Assembly (NCBI GenBank): GCA_012295275.1
Contig: CM022675.1
Coordinates: forward strand, 653,860 to 717,859
From: Chrysomallon squamiferum
Lineage: Eukaryota; Mollusca; Gastropoda; Neomphalida; Peltospiridae
Direction: 5' to 3'
DNA length: 64,000 bases
The position numbers and the translations under genes were made by a program. Each line of letters begins with the position of its first letter. Within the stretch, counting starts at the first letter, position 1. This document shows positions 23,739-36,400 of this stretch, in pieces. Below the pieces are notes generated by a model. The model ran no database searches. It had not been told where the DNA came from and was given only the letters and a program-made list of their open reading frames with translations.

Positions 23739-25924
23739 CATTATAATAATTTTAATAAGAATAATATTAAAAACAGTAATTAGAAAATTTAAACAAAAAG
23801 ACAATTAAAAAAAGCCAGTAAGCTAAACAGGTCTGTTAAAATATATATATATTTATTTATTTATTTATTTACATTATACGAGTTTACAATATTTAGAATC
23901 TATTCTGTACATTTAGGACATGTGACTAGAGATGCTGTTTGTGTGATAAAGCAAGAGAAACAACAATTATAAAATATCAAAACAAGAACAACAATGACAA
24001 TGATGATGATGATGATGATGATAGCATATATTTGACATGTATGTTCATATAATTTTAAACAGGATCATTTTTATTTTATTTTATTGAAATCTTTATTATA
24101 ATGCAACTCATGAATTACTAAATAATACATTTTATTTTGTATTTTGAAAAAACAACAACTTGATAATCAAAAAACAATACTAAATTGTCAATAATATATT
24201 TTTTTTTCTTTATTTTTTTTTATACAAATCATAATTATAAAAGTGTAAAAAAGGAAATTTATTCATTTATTCATTGCTTTTTTTTTTTTCTTTTTTCTTT
24301 TTTTTAAATAAAAAATAAAACAGAAGATCTAATTCATTAAAAGGATAAAATTTAACTTCCATAATTTTTTAAAATCTCATCAAAACTATCTGAAAATCAA
24401 TTTATTTTGTACAGTTAGCAATAATACATTCTGCTGTCGCTTTGGAACATAATCTTTTTATTTAGCAAGTTTTTACAAATAAACTACTTCGGAAAGCATT
24501 CGTGAACAAATCTTTCAGAGAGCATTCAGAAAGCATTCACTAGTGATTCACTTTAACAAACTGGAAAACATAATTCATCTACCAAACAAAACAATAGCTG
24601 CCTTTTACGAAAGATATACACGTATACATTTTTTAATTAAAAAAACAATATCTATATATATATATAGACAGATATATCTACATATACAGATGTATCAGTA
24701 ATGTCTGCACTTTCAACTTTCATTCTAAACAGACTCTTAGATTATTAACTATGTTACAATCTTAGTTTTTCAAGTTACTTCTGCATTTTCACAATGTGTA
24801 AAAGTATTAATTTGTGTTCAACATTTATCAGTTACTGAAAAAAGCCTTGAAAACATTTTTGTTTTCTTTTTCTGGAAAAAAACCTGAAACAGTTATCAAT
24901 TTAGTTTGTATATATTGTTATTTTAAGTTTTACAATAATCCATACCAAATTTTTCCAGTTGAACAGTATCTGCAGTAATATATATATATATATACATATA
25001 CATATAAAAGGGAAAATTAGCTAAAATACATTTAATATTTTAAAAACTATCCTTTAATTTGGTTGTCACAGTAATCATACTGATTGACTGTGTTTTATTT
25101 ATTTCCAAGAACAGGATTTACTTTTATTGTTTGCTATAATAAAAATAAAGGATGGTAATGATAAAAAGATATCTGCTAGCATGTTTGAAGGATGCAATAT
25201 TCAAAACATTCTTTTCTACTCACAACAAATATTTTTTTTAAATAATAGATTGACAGGTCCTGTACTTTTTTTTTACATGATTTATTCACTTTTCATCTGC
25301 CAAACTAGTATCACTGTTAAACTTAATTATTAATAAAGAATTGTTATCAGTGGGGGGGGAAATAAAAATATAAAAAGAGTAAGTATACAAAATAAATTTT
25401 ATCTTTAATCTATACCATCATAGGTAAATTTTATAATTTGAAAATAATAATAATAATAATATTGTCAGTTCCTTAAAAAGATGTTAGATCAACTTTTAAC
25501 TACTTTTTCAATTTACAGATTTGATTCTAAAAATACAAGCCAAAAACCACATACCTGACCAAAAAAAAAAAGAAAAAAAGAATAATTTTTGGTGCAGTTA
25601 CTGCAAATTATATTTGCCTGATTCAATAAATACCAGTGGTAAGTGTTTTTAAAAAACTGATTAGAAAATTAAGAATATTTTAAAAATATCTTATTTCTGA
25701 ATGTGAAATATGTTTTCAACTTGCTAATATCCTGTTTCTTGTTTTGGGTGTAGGTAAATTTATAACAGTGAGAGTGTATTCAGTCTTTGCAATAGTCACA
25801 CTAGAACAACAGACAATACAGATGTGTTTACATACATTTTCATCTTGTTTTTGGTCCAGCACCAGTTTGTTCATATTCTGAATGTCCAGAACATCCACAA
25901 AGCAATGTACACACATGCACATGC

Positions 25925-25925
<1 letters not shown>

Positions 25926-25958
<33 letters not shown>
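25926..25958. repeat. CA dinucleotide microsatellite
   Basis: Uninterrupted CA units flanked by CACATGCACACGCA variants. Confidence 0.9.
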
Positions 25959-25962
<4 letters not shown>

Positions 25963-28106
25963 ATAATGTCTACAACATTCACTCAAAAACAAAAAGAAGA
26001 AATGACAGACCTGTTTTTGACAACAAAAACGTTTTAACTACTGCATGTTTTATGTAACATGCTTTTATCACCATCTACATATACAACATCACTATAGTTT
26101 GAATATATATATATGTAATATATCATTTAAACATAATGTTCTGACAACACTACCGCCTAGGTATATTAAGAAAGAATTTTGTTTAAAGTTTTATATTTGT
26201 GTAGGCACATGTGTTTGTGTTAAAGGTTATCACATTGTTATTCATGCTTGGAACAATACATTTTTTTTTTGTTGTTGTTGTGTTGGTTTGTTGTTGTTGT
26301 TTTTTTAAAAAGAGAAAAACAAACAGTTCACAACCTGAAGGATTTCAGTGTTTTATGCCAGGTTTGAGAAGCAAATTTTTAATAAAAAAATAAAAAAAAT
26401 AAAAAAATGTATATTGAAAAAAAAATAGAAATATAAATTATGGGAAAAAGTTGTCAAGTTTCCAATACAAATTAAGAAAAAAGATTATCAACTTTGAAAT
26501 ACAAATTAAGAAACAAAACAAAAAAAATAATAAAGATAAAAACTACCATGATAAAATATAATGTATGTATATTAATATAACAACAGTCTGGTAACAAATT
26601 TAAATAATAATACAAAAAAACAGGAGACAAAAAAAGATGAGTAATAAAGTGTTTTACATTTAATAATTCTAAAACAAAGAACAAAAAAAAATCAACCATT
26701 TCAATTAATCTATTGAGAAAACATCCATAAACCATGTATGAAAATTTTTTATTTTCCAGTTCTAACCCAAACTCCTATATTTGATTATTACATATCTATC
26801 TCTACAACACATGATCATATATTGACTGAGAAGTGATTTTGATACAGTCTAATGTTAAAGACTTCAGCAATTCCAAGAAATTAAATTTTGTTAATTAAAT
26901 AGGATCTAAAAACATAAATTTTCATAAACACTTATTTGTAACACAATCTCTTTGTACACAAGTCTATAAAGTCAAACAAGTCACCAAAACACCACCCCAC
27001 CCCACCCCACGCTATGACAGTTACACAATCTTCATGGATGGCCCCTTTAAATAGTTTTTCAAAACGTTTGAGTGTAAATAAAACACAGATATCAGCACTC
27101 ATTTTAGTGTTTAATAGTGTCCTTATTATGCAGGTTAAACAGAAACAACAAAGCCAAATTAAAACCTGTGAAAAAAACTGTGTTTTCACATAATTCATCT
27201 ATTTGAATAACAATCTGCATTGTTCCTGGTTTTAAACGTTTAATTTGATATTTCTAAAATAAATATTTATAAATTTAATATTGTTATTTTATTTAGTTTT
27301 ATGGGCTGATGGAATAAGGGAAGTAACTCTGTATTCCACAGCCATCAGATATTTTTCTTTTTAGTTTATCCCAATTTCTTGTTCATACTTTTTAGTCCTA
27401 CAGTATCACAAAAGATATTGAATTAATAAATAAAAAAATAAAAAATAAGACCTATTTATTGGGTTCAAATTAATTTATTTTTAAATAATAATAATAATAA
27501 TAATAATTTTGAAATATGAAAGACACCCAAAAATTTAAATATTTAAAAAACAAAACAAAAAAACATTGCACATTTCACTACAGATCAAAAAATAAAGTAA
27601 AAATAAAAATAAAAAATAAAGAGAAAAAGGAAAAAAAGATTATATATATATATAAAATTTATCACAGAAATAAAAATAAAAAAAATTCTACAAATAAAAA
27701 ATTGTAAAGTTTGAAAGAACTGAAGCAATGGATACAATTTTACAAGCTTTTATTTTAAAATATGCAAGATTTTAACCAACCATTTCAGTTGAGTGTTAAA
27801 AATACCATCATATGTAAATAAAATTATTTTATTTATTCTATTTGGCAATTAGAAATAAACAGACATGATAAAACAAGTTAAAATGATGCTCAGTATTTGA
27901 ATTAAAAATTAACAACAGTTTTAAAAAAATAAACCAAAGTTCACATCTACAATAGACTATTTCTCACGAGAAATTTTATTTTTTATTCGTAATTTTTGTT
28001 TTTGCTTTTAATAATTTTATCAAAGTATGTGAATAAAAATAGTTTTTTTTTTTAAAATGTACTTGTACATTTATTTATTTAACACACACACACACACATA
28101 TGTGAG

Positions 28107-28109
<3 letters not shown>

Positions 28110-28142
<33 letters not shown>
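28110..28142. repeat. Poly-A tract 3' of INO80D
   Basis: About 33 consecutive A on the plus strand, 115 bases past the INO80D stop, preceded by a short CA array at 28081-28098. On the INO80D sense strand this is poly-T, so it is not a retro-copied tail of that gene. Confidence 0.9.
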
Positions 28143-28143
<1 letters not shown>

Positions 28144-28257
28144 GTTTAAGAAAAACAACAAAAAGCCAAACATGGCTGAAGAAATAAAAACTACTATTGG
28201 TCTGCACTCTCTCAAACCTGGCACATTGACACAGAAAATCATCAGGCGAGGTAAAAA

Positions 28258-29434
28258 CTAGGAACCAGTGCTTGACGACGTGAAGGGGGGCCGCCCAAGG
28301 GCAAAGTTCGTGATGTAGCCGTCCTGCACGGGGGGGTGCTGAGTGACGCTGACCGTGGGGGGAGGAGGCTGTGCGGCTGCCCTCGCGGGCAGTGAACCCG
28401 TAGCGTGTTGGAGAGAAGCCATGGAATGTGTCAGTGAGAACTGCAGCTCCTGCTTGCTGCTTGTGTAGTCTGCGACCGTCGTTTGAGCGTGCTGGGCGGG
28501 GAACTTGTTCACCGACCCTCCTAGGTTCACCGTCTGCGCGAAGGGAACGCGCGACAAGGGGAAGCCGTTCTTCGTACACACCCGCGCCAGACACCGCGGG
28601 CGACGTCCACGACATGTGACTTGGGTCCACCGACGTCAGCTGCTGAGGGTGCGGGTGTGGGTGCGGGTGTGGATGTGGGTGTGGTTGTTGGGCCACGTGG
28701 GCGAGGCTCTGAGCCGCGTCGACTCGGAGGTGGTCGTTGATGGAGGAAGTGGATTTCTGCAGCTGCGATGCCGAGGTCTGTGGGGACATCACCAGCTGCT
28801 GCGCGAAGAGCCGTGTACGGCAGGTTGCCGTGGTAACCGGCGAGCAGTGGGGCCTGCGAGGCAGAGAAGACAGGGGGGTGTGACACCCCGGTGGTCCTGT
28901 TTGGAACTGCCATGCTGCTGCTTCTAGCCGTCACGACGGCAGGCGCATAGCCTGCGAGACAAGACGGCACTGTTGTGTACAACGTGTTAGCCCCAGGAAA
29001 AACTACTCCGCGATGTGTCACGGGTCCCAGCAGTCCACCTGCACCGACTCCGGGACTCGAGTTCAAACCATGGACGCGGTTGAGCAGCTGCGCAGTCAGA
29101 GTGGTCGGCATCACACTGGTGACAGCAGCAGCAGCAGCAGCAACATGTGTGGTGGCTGCCGACGTGCGCAAATGGCTTCCTGTTGTTTCTGCTGTGACTT
29201 CGTTTCCTGATTTCCCGATCCCACCATCCATGGCGCTGTTTGAGGCAAACTGGGCTGTGAGAGATTCTGCAAACGATCTTGTGAGTTCTTCAGTCAGAGC
29301 CTCCTCTGTCATGTCCCCTTTCAGCAGCTTCTCCAGCGTGTCTTTCACAGAGTACACGTCTTTAGTGGCCTCTGCTAGAGCCCGCTCCAGTGCCTCAGTC
29401 TCCTCAGTCGACGGTTCATACTCACCATTTCTTC
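28258..29434 (-). CDS. INO80D: INO80D coding exon 10 (last), with two frame breaks
   Basis: Acceptor TTTTTTCAG at 29435; opens RNGEYEPSTEETEALERALA, matching human. The frame must move by one base near 28811-28812 (a GG) and again near 28581-28583 (a GGG), each consistent with one extra G. With both corrected the exon stays open to TAG at 28260-28258 and the total coding length is a multiple of three. The third segment, with SSKQELQFSLTHSMASLQHA, parallels human SPKQQLPQFSAAFGHQLSSH, so it is the true C-terminus. A poly-HP stretch lies at about 28645-28690. Base composition is far GC-richer than the rest of the window, and plus-strand open frames here are shadows. Confidence 0.85.
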
Positions 29435-30456
29435 CTGAAAAAATTAGTAAAATTATCATCCTAGACTCCTTTAAGACTCCACTATCAGTTTTCAAAAACT
29501 AGTTTATATAACATTCAACATCAAGAATCTTTCCTCATCATACCAATTTAATTTCTTTCTTTCTTTCTGGTTTTTTTTTTCTTCTCTTTTATCTTAATTA
29601 AATTTTAATTTAACAACCTGATTGTATTTATAAAAAAATATTTTAATTCTAAATATAATCTGTGCAAAAATAAAAAAACTTAGTCACTGAGTAGTTTTAA
29701 CTAAAACATTGTACATTTCACGAAGTTCTGGATCAAATTAATAAAACCGTTCTTTTATATCTACTATACATTAAAGTTCAGGTCATGCTCTTAAAGCAGT
29801 AACCAGCTTGAGATTTTAAAACATTGATGTAGCCTTTTTTCCATTAAAGTAATTTAGAACAATCTAAGCTTCAGAGAATAGTTTAGTAATACTTTAAGAT
29901 TCAGAGAATAGTTTAGTAATAATCTAAGATTCAGAGAATAGTTTAGTAACAATCTAAGATTCAGAGAACAGTTTAGTAACAATCTAAGATTCAGAGAACA
30001 GTTTAGTAACAATCTAAGATTCAGAGAATAGTTTAGTAACAATCTAAGATTCAGAGAATAGTTTAGTAACAATCTAGAACTGCAGAACTATTTAGTAATA
30101 ACCCAGACTTAATTAACAGTTTAGTAATAATGTACAACAAGAACATAGTTCAGTAACAATCTATATAATTACAGAAGAGTTTAGTCAAATCTAGAATTAG
30201 AGAAGTTTAGTAAGAATCTAGAAACAGAGAAGAGTTTAGTAAAAATCTAGAACTAGAGAACAATATAGGAATAATCTAGAATTAGAGAAGAGTTTAGTAA
30301 TAGTCTAAGACAGTCAAAGTGTAACGGTACATACCTGAGAAAATATCGAATGCATCGTCAGGTATTTTGTTGAAAACCTCCTGAAAGTCTTGTTCTTCCA
30401 GCAGTCTGGAGGCCTGCTCCAGTGGCAATTCACCAAACGCTTTACCAATGTCTGAA

Positions 30457-30488
<32 letters not shown>

Positions 30489-33400
30489 GATAATAAATAA
30501 CAATAGTGATCATAATTAAATTATTAATAGTAATAATAATAATAAATAATAATAATAATAATAATATATAAATAATAATAATAATAATAATATATAAATA
30601 ATATATAAATAATAATAATAATAATAAATAATAATAATAATCATAATCATAATGAAATCAAGAGCAACAACACAACAATACTTGTAATAAATAAAAGATA
30701 AAATGCGTGAACAAACTTTCATGAAACATGTTTATTTTAATGCAACAGTAGTTTAAAAACATCACTTATCTGATTTTGTATTGAATAAACAAATAACAAA
30801 CGACTCTGACTGTTGAAATGAATACACGTAATTAGTGAAACTTTCAGAAACATGTTTATGTTAATGCAACAATAATTCAAAAACGTCACTTATCTGATTT
30901 TCTACTGAATAAACAAGTAAGAAACAAGTGTGACTGTTGAAAAGAAGACAGTAAAACTAAAGAAGAAACCTTCAATGCGGCCAGGTGGCAGCATCTCCTC
31001 CAGAGCGACACCACTGAGAGCTGGTTCAAACGTTTTGTCATCCTTGCTGGTGTTGGCAGATGAAACGTCAGCAGAGCCGATGTCGATGTCAGAATCTTCA
31101 GATTCTTCTGGAACCACTGCAGTGGATTCAACGTCAACATCGACGTTTGAACCCGACTCCTCGCCATTCTCCTCATCCACCGCAGCTGTAAACATCATCA
31201 TTGGAATTTGTTAATCATTTTTAAAATTTTTTTTATTTTATTTTTTGTTTTATTATTTTGTTTCACTATTTTTGCATCTGGTCAAAATGTTTTTCTTGTC
31301 TACATTTTCAGTTTGTTCTTGTTTGTCATTATTTAATTTTTAATGAAGGCACAATCATAACAAGAAGTACAATATACAAGTTAAAATTATCTCCTTCTGT
31401 TTTTCTTTTTTTTTTATCTATTTATTTATTTTTAGATTATTATTGTTGACTTTAGTCATCTAACAAATATAGTCCACAATTTTAGTTACCAGAGTTTTCA
31501 GTAGTATGTATAGTTGGTTTTTCAAAAAATTATTTTCAGTGCTTTAAATTAAAACTTTTAAATAAATTATTGTTCACCTTTGTCATTTTGTCAACTATCA
31601 TTCACAATTTCAATTACAACACATTTTTGTGCAAGTGCTAGTCTTTTATGATTAGTATTATATTTTTAATTTAAATTATTTTTTAATTTTGTTCAAATTT
31701 TTGAAATTATATGCATGAAATAATATATAGCCCTGTCTTATAATATGTCCTGAAGAATAATGACAGACACTGCATGTTCTATATCAACTGTGAGAAAATG
31801 ATTCTGACTGAAACTTTAAATTTACTTTTGAAATCAATGTAACTGTGTGGGAAAAACTCACAAAATATGATTTTAAAATAAACAAACCGGTTTCTTCAGG
31901 CTGAGATCCAGACTCTGGGATGGGTTTTTGTGGACGGACGTAACGAGATTTCTTTTTTTTCTTTCCTTTTCTTGGGGGGCGAGTTAGTGCGGGGGGCTTT
32001 GTTTTCTTTCGAGGTCGTTTTCGACTTTCTCCATGTAGAGTCTTCTGATAATTGTCCTGTGACAGAAACACAGTTTACTTAATACAATGTGAACCTTTCC
32101 AACAAAACTGGCCTCAAGTCAAGTTTCAAAATTGTAAATGGAAGATTTTGTCATGAAAATCATACAGATATATATTCAACATATAATTAAAAATGACATA
32201 TAATTAATGTACACATGCTAAATCAGTACTGTCTATATATGTATTATTTTTATCTACTGCTCTCTTTCTACATTTCTAGTTCATTATCCATCTCTGACCT
32301 GGCAGAGATATCCACACACACACAGATAACATTTAAATACAAACATAAACACACTAACAATGCACACATACACACATACAAATTTACACACTCACACACA
32401 CATGCACTCAGAAACTTACAGATACTAACACAGACATTGGCAGACTTGTGTCACAAAGACACATGCATATTGTAACATTATTTTTATTTGTCACAAACGT
32501 GTAAGTAAACAATTTTTAACTTGACAAATCAGTAAAAACCTAACATAACAAAAATATATCTCTATTACAAGACAAGTAACAGGAGTTCTTTAACACTTAC
32601 AGCCTTGGCTCCATGTTCTGCACAGAGAGGGAGTTCATGTCGGATGTCAAAGACAGGAACACAGCACTGAGTGTTGTCTGCAAACTTCGCTGTACAGTAG
32701 TCAAACAGCTGCTGTTCAACATTGTACATTATGTCTTTGTACAGTTAAAGAATTATTCAACACTAGTAAAATTATTAATTTAATAAAGAATTAACATACA
32801 GTAGTAAAAATTATAAATTTAATAAAGAATTATAAACTGAAGAAAGAATTATAAATTTAATAAAAATTTATATAAATATGCAAACTATGATAATTTCTAT
32901 GGCATATTTCTCTACTGGGAAATACACAAACACAAAAAGAAAAGTCAATATAACCATACACACATACATACAGACATATACAGATTCAGTCGCTGACTCC
33001 TTTTTTTTTTTTTTTCTCTCTCTCTCTCTCACACACACACAAATAATTTACAAATAGCTGTAAGTTCTAATGAAATCAAAAAACAAAACAAGTAATAAAC
33101 GTGTAAAAAGACAAAGGATACGCTTTAAGCAATGGTTTGTGTACGGCAGAGCCCGATTCTTGCACTGAACTTCATCACTGTCTTTTATTAAACACGGCCG
33201 ATGTTCCAAACCTCGCTTCTTGTATCTGAAACAAAACCACATCACTCATCATTACTGCTGTGCTTGTCATTATTTTCACTATTACTGCTATTATTTTCAT
33301 TATTTTCACATTATTTTTAAAACAATTCTGAGTGTTTTCTATTATTATTACGGTTACTGTTATTATATTTAGTATTATTACTATTATTCTTATTAATATC

Positions 33401-36400
33401 ACATTTTTTATTATTATCATAATCATTGCTATTATACTACTACTGCAGTATCAGAAAAATAAAAACAAAAAACACACACCAAAAAGTTGAATTATTGTTA
33501 TAAAAAAGTGAAATAGTATTTCACTCATATTAAATTTTAATCTTTATTTTTTCAACCTATTTAAATAATCATGCTAATTTTCAACAACATAACTTATTAT
33601 TTTTAAAAATACATTAATTTCATGCATCTTTCGACAGTAAGAAATGAGTATATAAATAATTTTTTTACTGACTTGTCTACTGGTTTTGAAGACCGTTTAA
33701 TAATTTTCCACAGCGCACGCAGAGCTGCACACGAGTTGTCGCGAATCGCCTTGACGAGGGCGAGTGTCGCCTGGTTGTTGGCTCTGCGTATTCGAGTGTT
33801 GCTGCGCGTGGCCAGTCTGGACTGGTTACACTGCCGACGAAGTCGTGCTCGTAACAAAGCCAGCTTTGTCGCTCGCACGTGTAGCGGGAGATCATCATCT
33901 TGACTGTGAAATAAATAATTAGATTATTTTTAAAATATATTCACTTCTGTATCATTTGTGTGTAGCAGGAGATCATCATCTTGTCTGAAATAAATAACTA
34001 GATTATATTTAAACTGCAGTTTCTGTATCACTTGTGTGTAGCAGGAGATCATCATCTTGTCTGAAATAAATAACTAGATTATATTTAAACTGCTGCTTCT
34101 GTATCACTTGTGTGTAAAGGGAGATTACCTCAACTGAAATAAATAATTAGATTGTTCTTAAAACATATCTACTACAGTTTCTACATTACTTGCATGTGTA
34201 AAGGGAGATAATCTTGACTATGAAATTAACAACTACCCTGTTAATAGATATGATTAATAGTGCTTCTTTCTTGTGTAAAGGTAGATAATGTTTTTGACTA
34301 TCTTGAAAGTACATTTACTAATGGTTCCATGTAACTTGCATACCTATAGGGATATTGTCTTGACTGTAAATTAAATAACTGAGCTGTTCTTAAAATATAT
34401 TTACAACTATTTAGTCCTTATAATTAATTTTAAATGAAAATGGTGTAATAGTGGTTCATAACATTTACTCAGCTATGTTGACTAAAAAAGTTTATAAAAA
34501 TGTTTGGATAAACACTAATTTTGGGGGATTGTTGGTTTTTTTCTCTCACCGTCTCTTATTTTTGAAGTGTTTTAGGACAGTTATCTTAAATAATGTAAAC
34601 CATGCAATACATTTGCATTTACTTGTACATATTCATTATCAGGCAAGCACTATTTTCAGTTATTATTATTAGTCACTGTTTTGTACTGAACACAGGAAGG
34701 ATGGGGAGTATTTTGTGGGGATAAACAAACTAATTCAGGTACCCTAATTCAGTAGTTTTCTTTTACTGTAAAAACAATCTGGTTTAACAGAACTAAGCTG
34801 TTAAAATAAGCTATCAAATGATAACTGTGTTAAGCAATGTTTTGAGAGAAAAAACATTAACTTAATTCAAAACTGAAAGGGATTTTTAAATGAACAAAAT
34901 AAAAAATGTATATTTTAGTTGTGTCTGAAACTTTTCTTCTCAACTGATTGTTTTTCTGGCCAATAACCCATGCAAATCGGAGTGGAGTATCAGTATTACA
35001 AAAGCTCTATATTCTTACAGTGTGAAGGTCTAGCTTTGACAATCAGAAAGTTAATATGCTAGATCAGATCTCCTCAGTGTTCCTGCCAAACATTTCAAAT
35101 TGCAAAACCATCAAAATGTTTTATTAATAATACAAATTCACCAAACTACCTGTGCAAACTGTTTTAACAACAAAGAAATATAAAAGTGAAAAAACAACAA
35201 ACTACTCACTCATCTTCATTATTCTCCTCATCTGAAGAAGCAGAAAACCAGTCGGGTTGCCATGGCAACATATCAACATCTTCATCTTCACTGACCTCAT
35301 CATCTGAACTGCACAAACCTTTGTAAAGAAAATTCTAAATGTGTCAACAGATACCTTAAAACACATCTCAAATTATTGTTACTGACAATTAAAAAAACAA
35401 AAAAACTCTTTTAAACATTACACCTTATGAAAAACATACATTATTCATTATGTACAACTACTGTAACTAAAAATAAAGTTTTTATAATTATTTAAACATT
35501 CTTCTTTACTTTATTTCCAGTCTATTGTTATGTAATGTTCATTTCAGCATCTGATGAATATATTTCATTAACTCTCGACTGAAATTTATTTAATTCTTTA
35601 GACCCAGGCAACAAACAGGTTATTGACAATGTTGTAATTATCTTTTATTAAGTTTTATCCAGGATGATGAACTGTCAAGAATCAAGTTTAACAAAGCCAT
35701 TAATTTAAGTTTTAACATTTTCTATTCATTCACCTTAATAGAATTTAGTAGTATTGTCATTAACAGTGTTTGGGTGGATTTTTAATCTTTTATTTTAGCT
35801 TTCTTTACCTTTTTCTCTATTGATGACATATCCCATATCACATCATTTCTAGTAATTTAGATTTTACAGAAACTATGTGGTAATATTAATTTTTAATGGT
35901 GCACAACTTCAGACAAACACTTAAACAAAAGAAATAAAATTTTAATTATGACTGTTTCTTTATTATGAATGGAAAAGATCAAGTTTTAACAAAGTAAAAG
36001 TGACACTATCTGTTTTTCTTTGCCACAATCTTTTGTCAACCCACTGTTACGAACTATTATATAATGCAGGTAAAATAGAAGTATTTTTTAACCAGAACAT
36101 ATTATTTAAAAAAAGAAAAGAAATGTGCAGAGGAGAACAGGTCAGTATCTCTTAGTGTTACTCATCTGTTTATCAGTTTGAACTGAGAAAACTTATGAAA
36201 TATTTTATGTAATATGGAGCAGTTAAACACTTCAGGATTATCTGGGAAATATTTAATTTTCACAGTTACTGTTTCTGACAGCAGTGACTGCTTAGTGTCG
36301 ACAGTTATAAATAAATAAACCCTAAATTAATCTTAAAGACTAAAAGTTAACATTTGATTTTGGAGTTGTCAATGTTGCTCTAAGTAATATTGCACATACT

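Larger units (their letters stand above)
19656..28257. other. 3' flanks of two convergent genes, no further gene seen
   Basis: 8.6 kb without supportable coding sequence on either strand, between the stops of the small membrane protein gene (plus) and INO80D (minus). It contains poly-T/poly-A runs, AT dinucleotide runs (about 22441-22460, 23050-23074), AAAT (about 23410-23450) and AAT (23690-23738) arrays, and a CA array (25926-25958). Vertebrate INO80D mRNAs have a very long 3' untranslated region, so much of 22-28 kb may be INO80D 3' UTR; that is inference. A 117-codon plus-strand frame at 22775-23128 is an A/T-rich chance frame. Confidence 0.5.

Noticed and set aside
28428-29502. Long plus-strand open frames opposite the INO80D last exon
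   Set aside because: They are mirror frames of GC-rich coding DNA; the minus strand has the conserved INO80D sequence, acceptor and stop.
29854-30072. Regular leucine-rich ten-residue repeat protein on the minus strand
   Set aside because: It is a 30-bp non-coding minisatellite in an INO80D intron; periodicity is of DNA origin.
33667-33672. INO80D exon 4 donor at the GTAAAA four bases further downstream
   Set aside because: It would put exon 5 in a frame that stops before the second zinc module; the GTCAGT donor keeps the conserved frame.
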